This document shows positions 39,718-47,719 of a stretch of 64,000 nucleotides of DNA, piece by piece. The notes below the pieces were generated by a model, which searched no databases, was not told where the DNA came from, and was given only the letters and a program-made list of their open reading frames with translations. The translations under genes and the position numbers were made by a program. Source of the stretch: Thermococcus bergensis (lineage in GTDB: Archaea > Methanobacteriota_B > Thermococci > Thermococcales > Thermococcaceae). The stretch covers positions 1,054,001-1,118,000 of the forward strand of contig NZ_JABFNK010000005.1 in the NCBI RefSeq assembly GCF_020386975.1. Reading direction: 5' to 3'. Position 1 is the first letter of the stretch. Each line of letters starts with the position of its first letter.

Positions 39718-40764
39718 TTACCACCACATTCCTCTGTAATGCCTTTTCTTATATTCGCCAATTATCGGTATTGGCTCACCACAGTATCCGCACTTTCCAT
39801 CCTTTATGTGGTACTCCTCTATGGTAAAGCCCCACCTCACTATTAAAGGTTTTCCACACTTTGGGCAGTAGGTGTTTTCTCCATCATGGCCCGGGATATT
39901 TCCAGTATATACAAACTTAAGCCCTTCTTCCCTTGCTATGCGGTAGGCTTTCTCAACGGTCTCAATCGGCGTGGGAGGCAATGTGAGGAGCTTATAATGG
40001 GGGAAAAAGCGTGAGAAGTGCACTGGTGTATCACCACCAAGCTCCTCAACAACCCACCGTGCAAAGGCCCTTATTTCCTCTTCGCTGTCGTTCAGCGTGG
40101 GTATTATGAGGTAAGTAAGCTCAACGTGAATCCCAAACTCCTTCTTGGCTATAACCGCAGTTCTCTTGCTTGGCTCCAAACTTGGCACCTTTGAAATCTT
40201 TCTGTAAAACTCATCACGGAAGGCCTTTATGTCAATGTTCATGGCATCTATATAGGGAGCAAGTTCTCTGAAGGGTTCCTCGTTTATGTAGCCGTTCGTC
40301 ACAAGGATGTTCTTCAGGCCTTCTCCTTTGGCAAGCTTTGAAGTTTCAAGAACGAATTCATACCACACCGTCGGCTCGTTGTAGGTGTAGGCTAAGCTCT
40401 CGCATTCATAGTGCTTTGCCAGCCTTACAATGGCTTCTGGAGTGGCTTCCTCAAGGTAAGGAAAGGTTTCGTCGGCTTGGCTTATTTCCCAGTTCTGGCA
40501 GTGGAGGCAGTGCATATTACATCCCACGGTACCTATGGAGAAGGCACAGGAGCCCGGATAGAAGTGGAAAAGGGGTTTCTTCTCAACCGGATCAGCGGCT
40601 ATAGAGGATACCTTTCCATAGTTGAGCGTGTAAAGTTTACCTCCAATGTTTTTCCTGACCCTGCAGGAACCTCTCCGCCCCTCATCTATAATGCAGTTTA
40701 AGGGACATAAGCGGCATCTCACCCTGTTGCCCTCTAAGGGTTCCCAGTACATAGCCTCTCTCAT
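39718..40764 (-). CDS. amrS: Radical SAM enzyme AmrS (AmmeMemoRadiSam system)
   Basis: A 348-residue radical SAM protein: CRLCPLNCIIDEGRRGSCRVR at the N terminus, the cluster motif GCNMHCLHCQNWEISQ (C-x3-C-x2-C) near residue 80, AYTYNEPTVW, and a C-terminal zinc-binding CPKCGKP...CGYCGEP. This matches AmrS (pyruvate formate-lyase-activase-like), usually partnered by AMMECR1 and Memo proteins. A Memo/LigB-like protein occurs at 60922. The substrate is not established. Confidence 0.88.
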   Translation of the reverse strand: MREAMYWEPLEGNRVRCRLCPLNCIIDEGRRGSCRVRKNIGGKLYTLNYGKVSSIAADPVEKKPLFHFYPGSCAFSIGTVGCNMHCLHCQNWEISQADETFPYLEEATPEAIVRLAKHYECESLAYTYNEPTVWYEFVLETSKLAKGEGLKNILVTNGYINEEPFRELAPYIDAMNIDIKAFRDEFYRKISKVPSLEPSKRTAVIAKKEFGIHVELTYLIIPTLNDSEEEIRAFARWVVEELGGDTPVHFSRFFPHYKLLTLPPTPIETVEKAYRIAREEGLKFVYTGNIPGHDGENTYCPKCGKPLIVRWGFTIEEYHIKDGKCGYCGEPIPIIGEYKKRHYRGMWW

Positions 40765-40859
40765 AATCTCACCATTGTAAGATAGTACCGGCTATAGTTT
40801 AAGCTTTTGGTTCAGGAAGAAAAATTGGGTATTGCTCACTTGGCACCAACAAAGTCCAA

Positions 40860-41120
40860 TCATCCTCCTGCGGCCACGGGCATTATTATAACTCTATCCA
40901 TGTCCTTAAGCTTAGCTTCAATGCCCCCCAGGAACTCCACAGAGCGGCCGTTTATTAGAATCACTACGTCTTTCTTGCTAAAATCTACCTTAATCCCTTT
41001 TTCAGCTTCTAATTTCTGCAGGAGATCCTTTAGAGTAGAGCCATCTTCAAGAAAGACCCAGAATTCAGGTTTATCCACTTCTCCAGCAACTTGAGCGACA
41101 AGCTTGACAAACACCTTCAT
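40860..41120 (-). CDS. MoaD/ThiS-family small sulfur carrier
   Basis: An 86-residue ubiquitin-fold protein starting MKVFVKLVAQVAG, with DVVILINGR and ending AAGG. The C-terminal Gly-Gly is needed for thiocarboxylate or isopeptide formation. It sits next to the tungsten oxidoreductase remnant, which needs a pterin cofactor, so a MoaD-like role in tungstopterin synthesis is likely; a SAMP role is possible. GGTGAGGCT precedes the ATG at 41120. Confidence 0.83.
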   Translation of the reverse strand: MKVFVKLVAQVAGEVDKPEFWVFLEDGSTLKDLLQKLEAEKGIKVDFSKKDVVILINGRSVEFLGGIEAKLKDMDRVIIMPVAAGG

Positions 41121-41158
41121 AGCCTCACCTACAAAATAAATTGGGAAAATTGAAAAAT

Positions 41159-41589
41159 TCAAAGCTGCTCTGCAACTTCATCGAGCCCGAGTTCCTTGAG
41201 CTTCTCCTTTGTCGGCACCCCGTTTTCGTCCCAGCCCCTGGCTTTGTAGTAGTCTTTTAGAAGAATCTCCTCCTCAAATACCTGCCCCTTGGAAGGCTCT
41301 CTCGGCACGGGCTCTTTCACAATCCTTTCAGGCATCCTGTCGTACTTTCCATCAATGCCTTCTCTAACGTTTATGGCTCTCTCGAGGTTGAATATCCTCT
41401 CTCCGACAAGCCAGAGGTACTTTGGATCCCTAAACTCTTCAATACCCGTCGCAGCATAGAGCATCTTGGCATACATATCAACTGTAATCATTTCGGTGTT
41501 GAATGGGAATATACAGAATACAGCAGTTTCCGCAATCGCAGTTTCATCTTGAACATACTTTGTTATCTCGCCTTTACTTTTTCTTCTGA
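41159..41589 (-). pseudogene. C-terminal remnant of an aldehyde:ferredoxin oxidoreductase-family gene
   Basis: About 143 codons starting at the transposon edge encode YVQDETAIAETAVFC, MYAKMLYAATGIEEF, LVGERIFNLERAINVREG and YYKARGWDENGVPTKEKL. These are typical of the C-terminal domain of tungsten AOR/FOR enzymes, which are about 600-620 residues long. The tungstopterin domains are missing and the sequence on the far side of the element (43469 on) does not continue it. The reading frame runs a few codons into the IS but has no real start. Confidence 0.85.
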
Positions 41590-41697
41590 AAGCCTCGCCC
41601 TTTAGGGCGGGGATGCAGTAAACTACCCAACAGCCCTCAAACAGGAAAGCGAAAAGCATTTAAGCAATAATGCAGACCATACATTAAGGGGTTCACA

Positions 41698-42132
41698 ATG
41701 AAACCCGAATCACCAAGAATCAAAAGAACAAGACACGCAAAACACTTCATAACCTACCATTTCGTCTGGATACCAAAATACCGGAGAGACATTCTCACCG
41801 GAAAAGTCGTCGAGAGACTCAAAGAAATGTTCAAAGAATACTCGGAAGAAATCGGGTGCGAGGTTATTGCCCTCGAAGTAATGCCCGACCACGTTCACGT
41901 CTTCCTTCAGGCAAAGCCCAACCTCTCGCCAGCCCAAATAGTGAACCACTTGAAAGGCAAAACCGCCAGAAAACTCCTCCAAGAGTTTCCAGAACTGAGG
42001 AGCAAGACGACACACGGTAGGTTATGGTCTCGCTCCTATTTCGTCGCCTCAGTCGGCTACATAACGGACGAGATTGTGAAGCACTACGTTGAAACCCAAT
42101 GGGAGCGTGAGTTGAAACGAAGAGGAGCGTAA
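41698..42132 (+). CDS. tnpA: IS200-type Y1 transposase TnpA
   Basis: A 144-residue HUH enzyme: HFITYHFVWIPKYRRDIL, the metal-binding DHVHVFLQ (HUH motif, residues about 61-68) and the catalytic Tyr in YFVASVGYITDEIVKHY near residue 125. It cuts and joins single-stranded DNA at the hairpin ends. GGGG lies 7-8 nt before the ATG. It overlaps the reading frame of tnpB. Confidence 0.92.
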   Translation: MKPESPRIKRTRHAKHFITYHFVWIPKYRRDILTGKVVERLKEMFKEYSEEIGCEVIALEVMPDHVHVFLQAKPNLSPAQIVNHLKGKTARKLLQEFPELRSKTTHGRLWSRSYFVASVGYITDEIVKHYVETQWERELKRRGA

Positions 42133-43427
42133 CGCTCAAACTCCAGCCCTCAAAAGAAACCGAGAGAATTCTCTTCGAGTTAGCTGACATTGGGGCTAAA
42201 GTTTGGAACCAGATAAACTACCTTCGCAGGCAGGAATTCTTCGAGGGTAAACCAGTGGACTTCAACAGGACGGAGAAAATCGTCTATGAAGAATTCAAAA
42301 AGGAAATCGGCTCCGCAACAGTCCAGCAAATTTGCAGGAAGAATGCTGAAAGCTGGAGGAGCTTCTTCTCACTCTTAAGGAATAAGCGGAACGGAGAACT
42401 GCCCGAGTGGTTGAAGCCGAAGCCACCGAACTACTTGAAAGACGATGGGAAAAGAAAACCTTTAATCGTACTCAGGAACGACCAATACAAGATTGAGGGC
42501 AACAGGTTAATTCTCAAAGGCCTCGGCAAGTTCAAACGCCTCGAAGTCCAGTTTAAGGGGAAAATACACCTCAAAGGCAAACAAGGAAGGCTGGAAATAA
42601 CCTACGATACCGTTAAGCGGAAATGGTATGCCCACATCAGCATTACCGTCGAGGAGAAACTAATTGGAGGCGAGTGGATTGAAGTTCCAAGGAAACCATT
42701 GGGCGACCTTTCAGCGGGAATTGATTTGGGAGTGAACAATCTAATGGCGGTCTACGTTGAGAACGGTGAAAGCTTCCTCGTGAACGGCAGGCCATTAAAA
42801 TCAATAGCCTTTTACTGGCGGAAGAGGATTGCGGATTATCAGTCAAAACTTAACAGGTCGGGAGCGAAGAGAAGTAGAAAACTCAAAAGAATGCACGGGA
42901 AGGCTAAACTTCAAGCAAAGCATTACATCAACACGGCAGTAAGACAGACCGTTGAAAAGCTCTACCACCTCGGAGTTTCGAGGATTGTTGTAGGTTACCC
43001 GAAGGGGATTGCCAGAAACTCTGAGAAAGGCAAGAGGCAGAACTTCCTCCTCTCCCACGTCTGGCGGTTCAATACTGTGATTCAAAGGCTCAAGGAAGTG
43101 GCTGAGGAATATGGCATCGTTGTTCAGGTTGTTAATGAGGCTTTCACCTCAAAAACCTGCCCCGTTTGCGGGAAGCCCCACGAGGGGGCCCGCTTTGTTC
43201 GTGGTTTGTTTAAGTGTCCCGCGACGGGGCTTGACTTTAACGCGGATTTGATTGGTGCTTTCAACATTTTAAAGAAGGCTGTGGAAAAGATAACCCCGAA
43301 TCTGGGCGGCCTTTATGCTCAGAGGAGGGGTAACGGGGGGAAGACCCTCCCCGAGGGGTCGAAGACCCGCTTTAACTTGGGTCTAAATGAAACCCCTCAA
43401 ACCTCCCTGCCAATGGCGAGGGGTTAA
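42117..43427 (+). CDS. tnpB: TnpB RNA-guided nuclease, start codon altered to ACG
   Basis: The frame is open from 42111 and aligns from 42117 with the intact TnpB at 61858: KRSVTLKLQPSKE against KRTVTVKLQPSKE. From ACG at 42117 it has exactly 436 codons, the same as the other copy. No ATG, GTG or TTG occurs in frame before GTG at 42255, which would remove 46 residues. RuvC residues are intact: GIDLGVNN, VVNEAFTSK and NADLIGAFN. The zinc site shows CPVC, an H and one further Cys (FKC). Translation may start at ACG or by coupling to tnpA, or the gene may be damaged. Confidence 0.8.
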   Translation, partial: TKRSVTLKLQPSKETERILFELADIGAKVWNQINYLRRQEFFEGKPVDFNRTEKIVYEEFKKEIGSATVQQICRKNAESWRSFFSLLRNKRNGELPEWLKPKPPNYLKDDGKRKPLIVLRNDQYKIEGNRLILKGLGKFKRLEVQFKGKIHLKGKQGRLEITYDTVKRKWYAHISITVEEKLIGGEWIEVPRKPLGDLSAGIDLGVNNLMAVYVENGESFLVNGRPLKSIAFYWRKRIADYQSKLNRSGAKRSRKLKRMHGKAKLQAKHYINTAVRQTVEKLYHLGVSRIVVGYPKGIARNSEKGKRQNFLLSHVWRFNTVIQRLKEVAEEYGIVVQVVNEAFTSKTCPVCGKPHEGARFVRGLFKCPATGLDFNADLIGAFNILKKAVEKITPNLGGLYAQRRGNGGKTLPEGSKTRFNLGLNETPQTSLPMARG

Positions 43428-43468
43428 CTCGTTGGAACCCTCGCCCTTCAGGGCGGGGAGGAGGTCAG
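43330..43468 (+). ncRNA. Predicted omega/re RNA of the tnpB element (right end)
   Basis: The last ~140 bp of the element, including the end of tnpB, are far better conserved with the second element than the rest of tnpB is: across about 75 bases from AAGACCCTCCCCGAGG on I see only about three differences. The segment contains strong stems (GGGAAGACCCTCCCC; CGCCCT-TC-AGGGCG). In IS605 elements such an RNA guides TnpB, with guide sequence from the flanking DNA beginning at 43469 (ATAAATGGAAAAATAAGTGG). Predicted from family knowledge. Confidence 0.6.
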
Positions 43469-43798
43469 ATAAATGGAAAAATAAGTGGAATTTTAGAGAA
43501 ATACAAATATGTTGGTGTCCCGTTTTTCGATAAACCTGACGCAGAGATAGCATGGCAAGTTGCTGACAAAGTTGGAAGCGACGTTGAAAAATTCATAATT
43601 AAAGAGAGATGGGATGTTCTAAAAGAGGATCTAAGCAAATTGAGAGCGAGTCAGTGGTGCACTTTTGAAGAACTCTTCATTGAAGCTTGGCACTGGATCT
43701 TCGGATGGGCAAACAATGTTTTAATTAGAGAGGGTTATTTCATAGACCCAGAAGAAAGTGAAGATGGCGGGAGGTATATCAAGTGGGTATCTGCATAA
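43469..43798 (+). pseudogene. 3' end of an unrecognised gene truncated by the IS element
   Basis: An open frame of about 109 codons runs from the transposon edge to TAA at 43796-43798: ISGILEKYKYVGVPFFDKP, EKFIIKERWDVLKEDLSK, EELFIEAWHWIFGWANNVL. It has no start codon, and the residues look like a real folded protein rich in Trp. The family is unknown to me. The 5' part was removed when the IS inserted or recombined. Its end overlaps the flavin reductase gene by 20 bp. Confidence 0.65.
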
Positions 43799-44339
43799 GG
43801 TTTGTGCCCTCCACAGTTCTTTTTGCCAAATAATCAACTAGCATCTGTGTTTTTGGATTGTTAATCGTTTTCCCTTCTTCTCGGTATCCCGGCACAATAG
43901 CAGCACCAGCAATGATGGCTTGAGCATCTAAGATTAGTGGAGAAGTTAGAGTACAGAGAGCTTTTATTCCACCTAAGTTTGAAACAATTAACAGAGTCAC
44001 GACTTTGTTTTTTAAATAGTCCTCAAGAAAATCACGCTCCAACAAAGCCTTCAGCTTAGAAGGAATGTCCATGTTGTAAGTTGGCGTTCCGATGACTATT
44101 ACATCGGCACTCTTCAGCTTTTCTAAAAGCTTTACTCTCTCATCAAAGGCATCAACTTTGCATATATCTTCTCTTAAGCATTCGGCGTTGCAGAGCTCAC
44201 CACACGCTTTTATATCGAAATCATAAAGGTTTATTATTTCTTTTTGCCATTCCTCAGGAAGCTTTTCAAAAAGTAATGAGAGGGCTTTTGAGGTGTTCCC
44301 TTTTCTTTGAGGAGAGCAACAAAGAGCGAGGAGTTTCAT
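43779..44339 (-). CDS. NADPH-dependent FMN reductase/flavodoxin-like protein
   Basis: A 186-residue flavodoxin-fold protein: MKLLALCCSPQRKGNTSKAL (phosphate loop) and DVIVIGTPTYNMDIPSKLKALLERDF (flavin and dimer contacts), plus a Cys-rich ACGELCNAECLRED insertion near residue 50 that could bind iron-sulfur, as in iron-sulfur flavoproteins. It overlaps the next gene (44336) by four bases. Confidence 0.85.
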   Translation of the reverse strand: MKLLALCCSPQRKGNTSKALSLLFEKLPEEWQKEIINLYDFDIKACGELCNAECLREDICKVDAFDERVKLLEKLKSADVIVIGTPTYNMDIPSKLKALLERDFLEDYLKNKVVTLLIVSNLGGIKALCTLTSPLILDAQAIIAGAAIVPGYREEGKTINNPKTQMLVDYLAKRTVEGTNLMQIPT

Positions 44340-44926
44340 TCTTCCTCATCCCTAAAACTTGCTTCCCTTCCAAGATTATCGGGCGTGTTTTTCCACTCCT
44401 CCCTCAAAAGCTCATATGCAAAGCTGTCCACGTAGCCGTACTTAGGAATGTAAGCGTGCTTTCTAAATCTTCCAATGAGCTTAAAGCCGTTCTTTTCGAG
44501 AATTCTCTGTGAAGCCTTATTCGGCTCGTGGACAAAGGTGTAGAGCTTCTCGAGGTTCATGTTCTCAAATGCAAACTCACAAATTAATGCTAATGCTTCA
44601 CTTGCGTAGCCTTTTCCCCAGTGTTCCTTTCCAATGAAGTACCAGATCATGGCATTTCTCGACTGCCAGTCTATTGAACCTATTCCAATGAAGCCCACAA
44701 GTTCGTTACTGCTATTTTCAACTATAGCGAAATTCACCATGCTGCTCTTGTTCTTTCTCAGCTCCTCCAAAATCTCGTCAAAATCCTTCTCAAAGTAAAT
44801 GTTCATTGGACTGTTAACGAAGTTCTGTATATTCCTATCGTTTACCCAGATAAGCCATTTATCCTTATCTTTTTCTAAACTAACAGCTAGAGATACTTTT
44901 TCACCCTTTAAGATGATAGGTCTCAC
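44336..44926 (-). CDS. GNAT N-acetyltransferase (RimJ/RimL-like)
   Basis: A 196-residue protein with FAIVENSSNELVGFIGIGSID, the CoA pyrophosphate loop GKEHWGKGYASEAL and FVHEPNKASQRILEKNGFKLIGRFRKHAY. These are the standard motifs of the ribosomal-protein-acetylating group. GTG start with GGAGGGGATATT upstream. It overlaps the flavin reductase and the downstream end of the beta-propeller gene, so all are one transcript. Confidence 0.88.
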   Translation of the reverse strand: MRPIILKGEKVSLAVSLEKDKDKWLIWVNDRNIQNFVNSPMNIYFEKDFDEILEELRKNKSSMVNFAIVENSSNELVGFIGIGSIDWQSRNAMIWYFIGKEHWGKGYASEALALICEFAFENMNLEKLYTFVHEPNKASQRILEKNGFKLIGRFRKHAYIPKYGYVDSFAYELLREEWKNTPDNLGREASFRDEEE

Positions 44927-45913
44927 AATATCCCCTCCTTTAAGAACTCAATCCCCATATACCCTTTTCCCTCACTTTCGATCACACCAGCCGCAAAAAG
45001 TCTATCTCCATCTTGTTTAACAACCTGAATCCAGCCATTCTCCCAGAGCTCTTTTTTCCAAAGGAGTTCCCCCTCTTTACTTATTTTCACCAAAACCGCT
45101 CTTCCATGTAGTTCTCCTCCTACTAAAATTCCTCTTTTTACAGGCTCTAATACAATTGCAGCACCATTTTCAAAGCTCTTTTCCCAATTAATTTCATTCT
45201 TTTCGCCCAGTTTTGCAACGTAGAATTCCCCATCACGTTCGCCAGCTAAAAGGATTCCCTTCTCAGTGCTGACGACATCAAAGACCACCCCCATTAACAA
45301 TGGTTTCCTCTTCTAGAACTTTACCCTCTTTATCAACTCGTGTGAGATGAATCTTCCAGCCATTCCTATTTTTGGAGCTTCCGATCAGCATAATACTATC
45401 ATTCATCGACACAATGCCGCCAAAGACTGCATTTTCCCATTTGCCGTAGGTTTTAGTCCACAGCGGCTCACTGCTCTCGTTCGTCTTCATCAGGAAAAAG
45501 CTTCTTCCGCTACCGTCTGAGACTTTGCCACCCAAAAGAATGTCATCCTCAACCGGAACTATCGAATATACGCACTCGTTGCCTAGAATGCGGTACTTTC
45601 TCTCCCAGACTTTGCCACCATTCTCCTCTATCTTCGCCAGATAGGCTTTCCAGTTCTTTCCACCCGCTGGAGTGGTGTTCCCCTCGACGGCTCCACCTAT
45701 GAGATAGCTATTGTTCACCTTAGATATAGAATGCCCTTCCCAGCCATTTTTGCCTCCATAGAACTTGACCCACTCGAGCTCCTCCTTCCCGTCTAGCTTA
45801 AGGAGTATGATTTTGTAGTGCTCATTTCTCACACTTCCGATGAGCATGGCACCCCCGTTGACAGCTACTCCGGCAGTAGGGACGGTCTCCTTTTCGAATT
45901 TGTAGGACCGCAT
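44923..45913 (-). pseudogene. Beta-propeller-like protein, frameshifted
   Basis: Two adjacent frames make one protein of about 330 residues with repeats of the type ILLGGKVSDGSGRSFFLMKTN, GILLAGERDGEFYVAKLGE, GILVGGELHGRAVLVKISK and so on, ending in LWxK-type strands. The first frame (from 45913) stops at 45278; the second begins at about 45295. One fewer base in the GGGGG run (CCCCC at 45288-45292 on the plus strand) would join them (NG then VVFDVVSTEKG). No signal peptide is seen. Either a real inactivation or a sequencing error in the run. Confidence 0.8.
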
Positions 45914-45927
45914 GTCTCTCCCCAGAA

Positions 45928-45938
45928 TTACAATGTAA
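45928..45938. promoter_or_regulatory. TTACAATGTAA palindrome in the propeller-gene promoter
   Basis: On the minus strand a CTTTTAAAC TATA-like element is followed by TTTTACATTGTAATT, 15 nt before the ATG. Nearly the same 35-40 bp promoter stands ahead of the flavin reductase pseudogene at 50952 (palindrome 50967-50977). The match suggests the two genes were under one repressor. Confidence 0.45.
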
Positions 45939-45958
45939 AATAGTTTAAAAGCTTTTAT

Positions 45959-46057
45959 TCATGAAGTGGGTGGTTCAAGGCACACATTCTCCCAGAGTTG
46001 TTTTTCCCGGAGGGTTTCGCCGGCAGTTTCTAGGGATGCAGTACTTTTATGTTTCAT
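45959..46057 (-). CDS. Candidate 32-residue peptide precursor after the ABC exporter
   Basis: A 33-codon ORF including stop starts with ATG six bases after the ABC transporter stop. It begins MKHKSTASLETAGETL, has a charged middle, and ends LWENVCLEPPTS with a single Cys. A short leader followed by a Trp/Cys-containing core, beside a radical SAM/SPASM enzyme and an exporter, fits a RiPP precursor. There is no strong ribosome binding site, so it would rely on translational coupling. It is not certain to be translated. Confidence 0.4.
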   Translation of the reverse strand: MKHKSTASLETAGETLREKQLWENVCLEPPTS

Positions 46058-46063
46058 CTTCAG

Positions 46064-47719
46064 TTAGCCTTTTTGCTGCTCTCTAAAGAGTTCACGATAC
46101 CTCTGGCACGACTGAAGCAACTCATTGTGCCGTCCTCTGCATGTCACCATGCCCCCGTCAAGCACCCATATCTCTTCCATTTCCCTGACGGTTGAAAGTC
46201 TATGAGAGATGACCACCACCGTCATATCCATCATCTTGAGCCTCTCTAGGATTTTTGCTTCAGTTTCCGAGTCTATGCCCGAAGTTGCCTCGTCTAGGAT
46301 AAGTATTTTCGGTCTTCTAACCAATGCTCTTGCCAGAGCAATTCGTTGCTTCTGCCCGAGTGAAAGGTTCTTGCCGCCTTCTTCAATTAGAGTGTTCATA
46401 TCAATGCCCCCAAGCTCAACGAGCTCAAGCAATTTTGCAATATCATTGTCATTAACGTTCATGCCCAGAGCAATGTTTTCCTTAACAGTCCCTGTAAAGA
46501 GATGGGGGGAAGAGGGTATATATATGAGAGAATTACCTAAAATGGAAGATGGATGACAGCCTCCTATGCTCACAGTGCCCTTTGTTGGGCTTAGTATTCC
46601 TGCAAGAAGCATGGCTAATGTTGTTTTTCCAACACCTGATGAACCTACAATTCCAAGTTTCTTTCCATAAGGTATTATAGCTGATATGCCCCTGAGCACT
46701 TCTTTCTCGTCATCAAAGGAAAAGTGAACGTCTTTAAGTGTAATATCGAAGGAGTATGGATTACATGCAGACCTTTCTGAGGATTCTCCTATTTCGAGTA
46801 TTCCCCATATCCTGTTCAGAACTGGAATTGCCCTTTGATATGCGCTCCATAGAAACGCAAAGCGCTCTATGGGGTAGTAAACTTTTCCTAGATATGAGAA
46901 GACAGCAATGACGACGGAGAGTGGGGCCATTTCCTTCTTAACAAGCAGAAGGCCTGCAAGAAGTATGGTCAAAGGCAAGATAGTTGAGAGGTATGACTGG
47001 AGACCATAGTTTGCCGTTTGATAGAACGCCATCTTCTTTGTCGCCTCGACCCATTCATCGAGATTTTTGGATATCCTAGAGATGAGATACTCAAAGGCGT
47101 TCAGAGCTTTGGCATCCAGCCTGCCATCAAGTCCTTCCTTGAAAGCGGTAACTGTCTTTGAGTATTTTTCCCTCTCATTTGATGAAGCAATCTTCAATCT
47201 ATGGACAAATGCCCTCATGGAGAAGCCATATATCGGCATTGTGATGAGTGTGAGTAATCCCAGATAAACGTTGAGCTTGAAGACGACAAAAACGGCCATA
47301 GCGAGAGAAAATCCCTCAATTATTACAGCAGGTATAAGAGACATTCCAAGTCTGCCTACTATTTCGGTATCTGATTGAATCCGCGAAAGGGCATCCCCAG
47401 GTTTTATGTTTTCTGCGTATAGGGTTGAGATAAAAAGCCTTCTCTTCAGCCATGCTGCAGCTTTGGTCTCGGCAAAGTTGCTTATGAAACCAGCATAGAG
47501 GTATATTACAGTAGAAAGTGTGTAAAGACCAAGTATAATCCCTATCTCCCTAAGTATCTGGGAAAGTGTTAACATTTCAAGCTCATCCAAGAGGTTCCTT
47601 AGGTAAAATGGAACCATGGCAGAAAGAATCGTTGATATAACTCCCAGTACAACGAGCAGGAGTATGTATTTCTTGTGTGCTCTCCCAATCTCCATGAGTT
47701 TTCGGAAGTTCTCACCCAA
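46064..47719 (-). CDS. ABC exporter (fused permease and ATPase)
   Basis: A 551-residue half-transporter: six membrane helices in residues 15-300 and an ATPase domain with GSSGVGKTTLA (Walker A), NLSLGQKQRIALARAL (signature) and ILILDEATSGID (Walker B). There is no N-terminal C39 peptidase. The start is probably TTG at 47719, after GGGGGGAATATAG; it overlaps the radical SAM gene by eight bases, so the two are translated together. The likely job is to export the product of that enzyme. Confidence 0.88.
   Translation of the reverse strand: MGENFRKLMEIGRAHKKYILLLVVLGVISTILSAMVPFYLRNLLDELEMLTLSQILREIGIILGLYTLSTVIYLYAGFISNFAETKAAAWLKRRLFISTLYAENIKPGDALSRIQSDTEIVGRLGMSLIPAVIIEGFSLAMAVFVVFKLNVYLGLLTLITMPIYGFSMRAFVHRLKIASSNEREKYSKTVTAFKEGLDGRLDAKALNAFEYLISRISKNLDEWVEATKKMAFYQTANYGLQSYLSTILPLTILLAGLLLVKKEMAPLSVVIAVFSYLGKVYYPIERFAFLWSAYQRAIPVLNRIWGILEIGESSERSACNPYSFDITLKDVHFSFDDEKEVLRGISAIIPYGKKLGIVGSSGVGKTTLAMLLAGILSPTKGTVSIGGCHPSSILGNSLIYIPSSPHLFTGTVKENIALGMNVNDNDIAKLLELVELGGIDMNTLIEEGGKNLSLGQKQRIALARALVRRPKILILDEATSGIDSETEAKILERLKMMDMTVVVISHRLSTVREMEEIWVLDGGMVTCRGRHNELLQSCQRYRELFREQQKG

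Larger units (their letters stand above)
41590..43468 (+). mobile_element. IS200/IS605-type element with tnpA and tnpB
   Basis: A complete-looking element. Left end hairpin CGCCCT-TT-AGGGCG at 41596-41609; right end hairpin CGCCCT-TC-AGGGCG at 43442-43455, followed by GGGGAGGAGGTCAG to 43468. No terminal inverted repeats and no target duplication are seen, as expected for Y1 transposition. Boundaries are inferred by comparison with the element at 61751-63205, which shares AAGCCT(C/T)GCCCTTTAGGGCGGGG at the left and the same right end. It separates the AOR remnant from an unrelated truncated gene. Confidence 0.85.

Noticed and set aside
42255-43427. TnpB starting at GTG 42255
   Set aside because: The frame upstream aligns residue for residue with the N terminus of the other TnpB, so a start here would remove 46 conserved residues.
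45914-46063. Intergenic stretch after the ABC exporter as pure terminator DNA
   Set aside because: It contains no T-rich stem-loop on the minus strand and does hold the short ORF, so it is listed as a candidate peptide instead.
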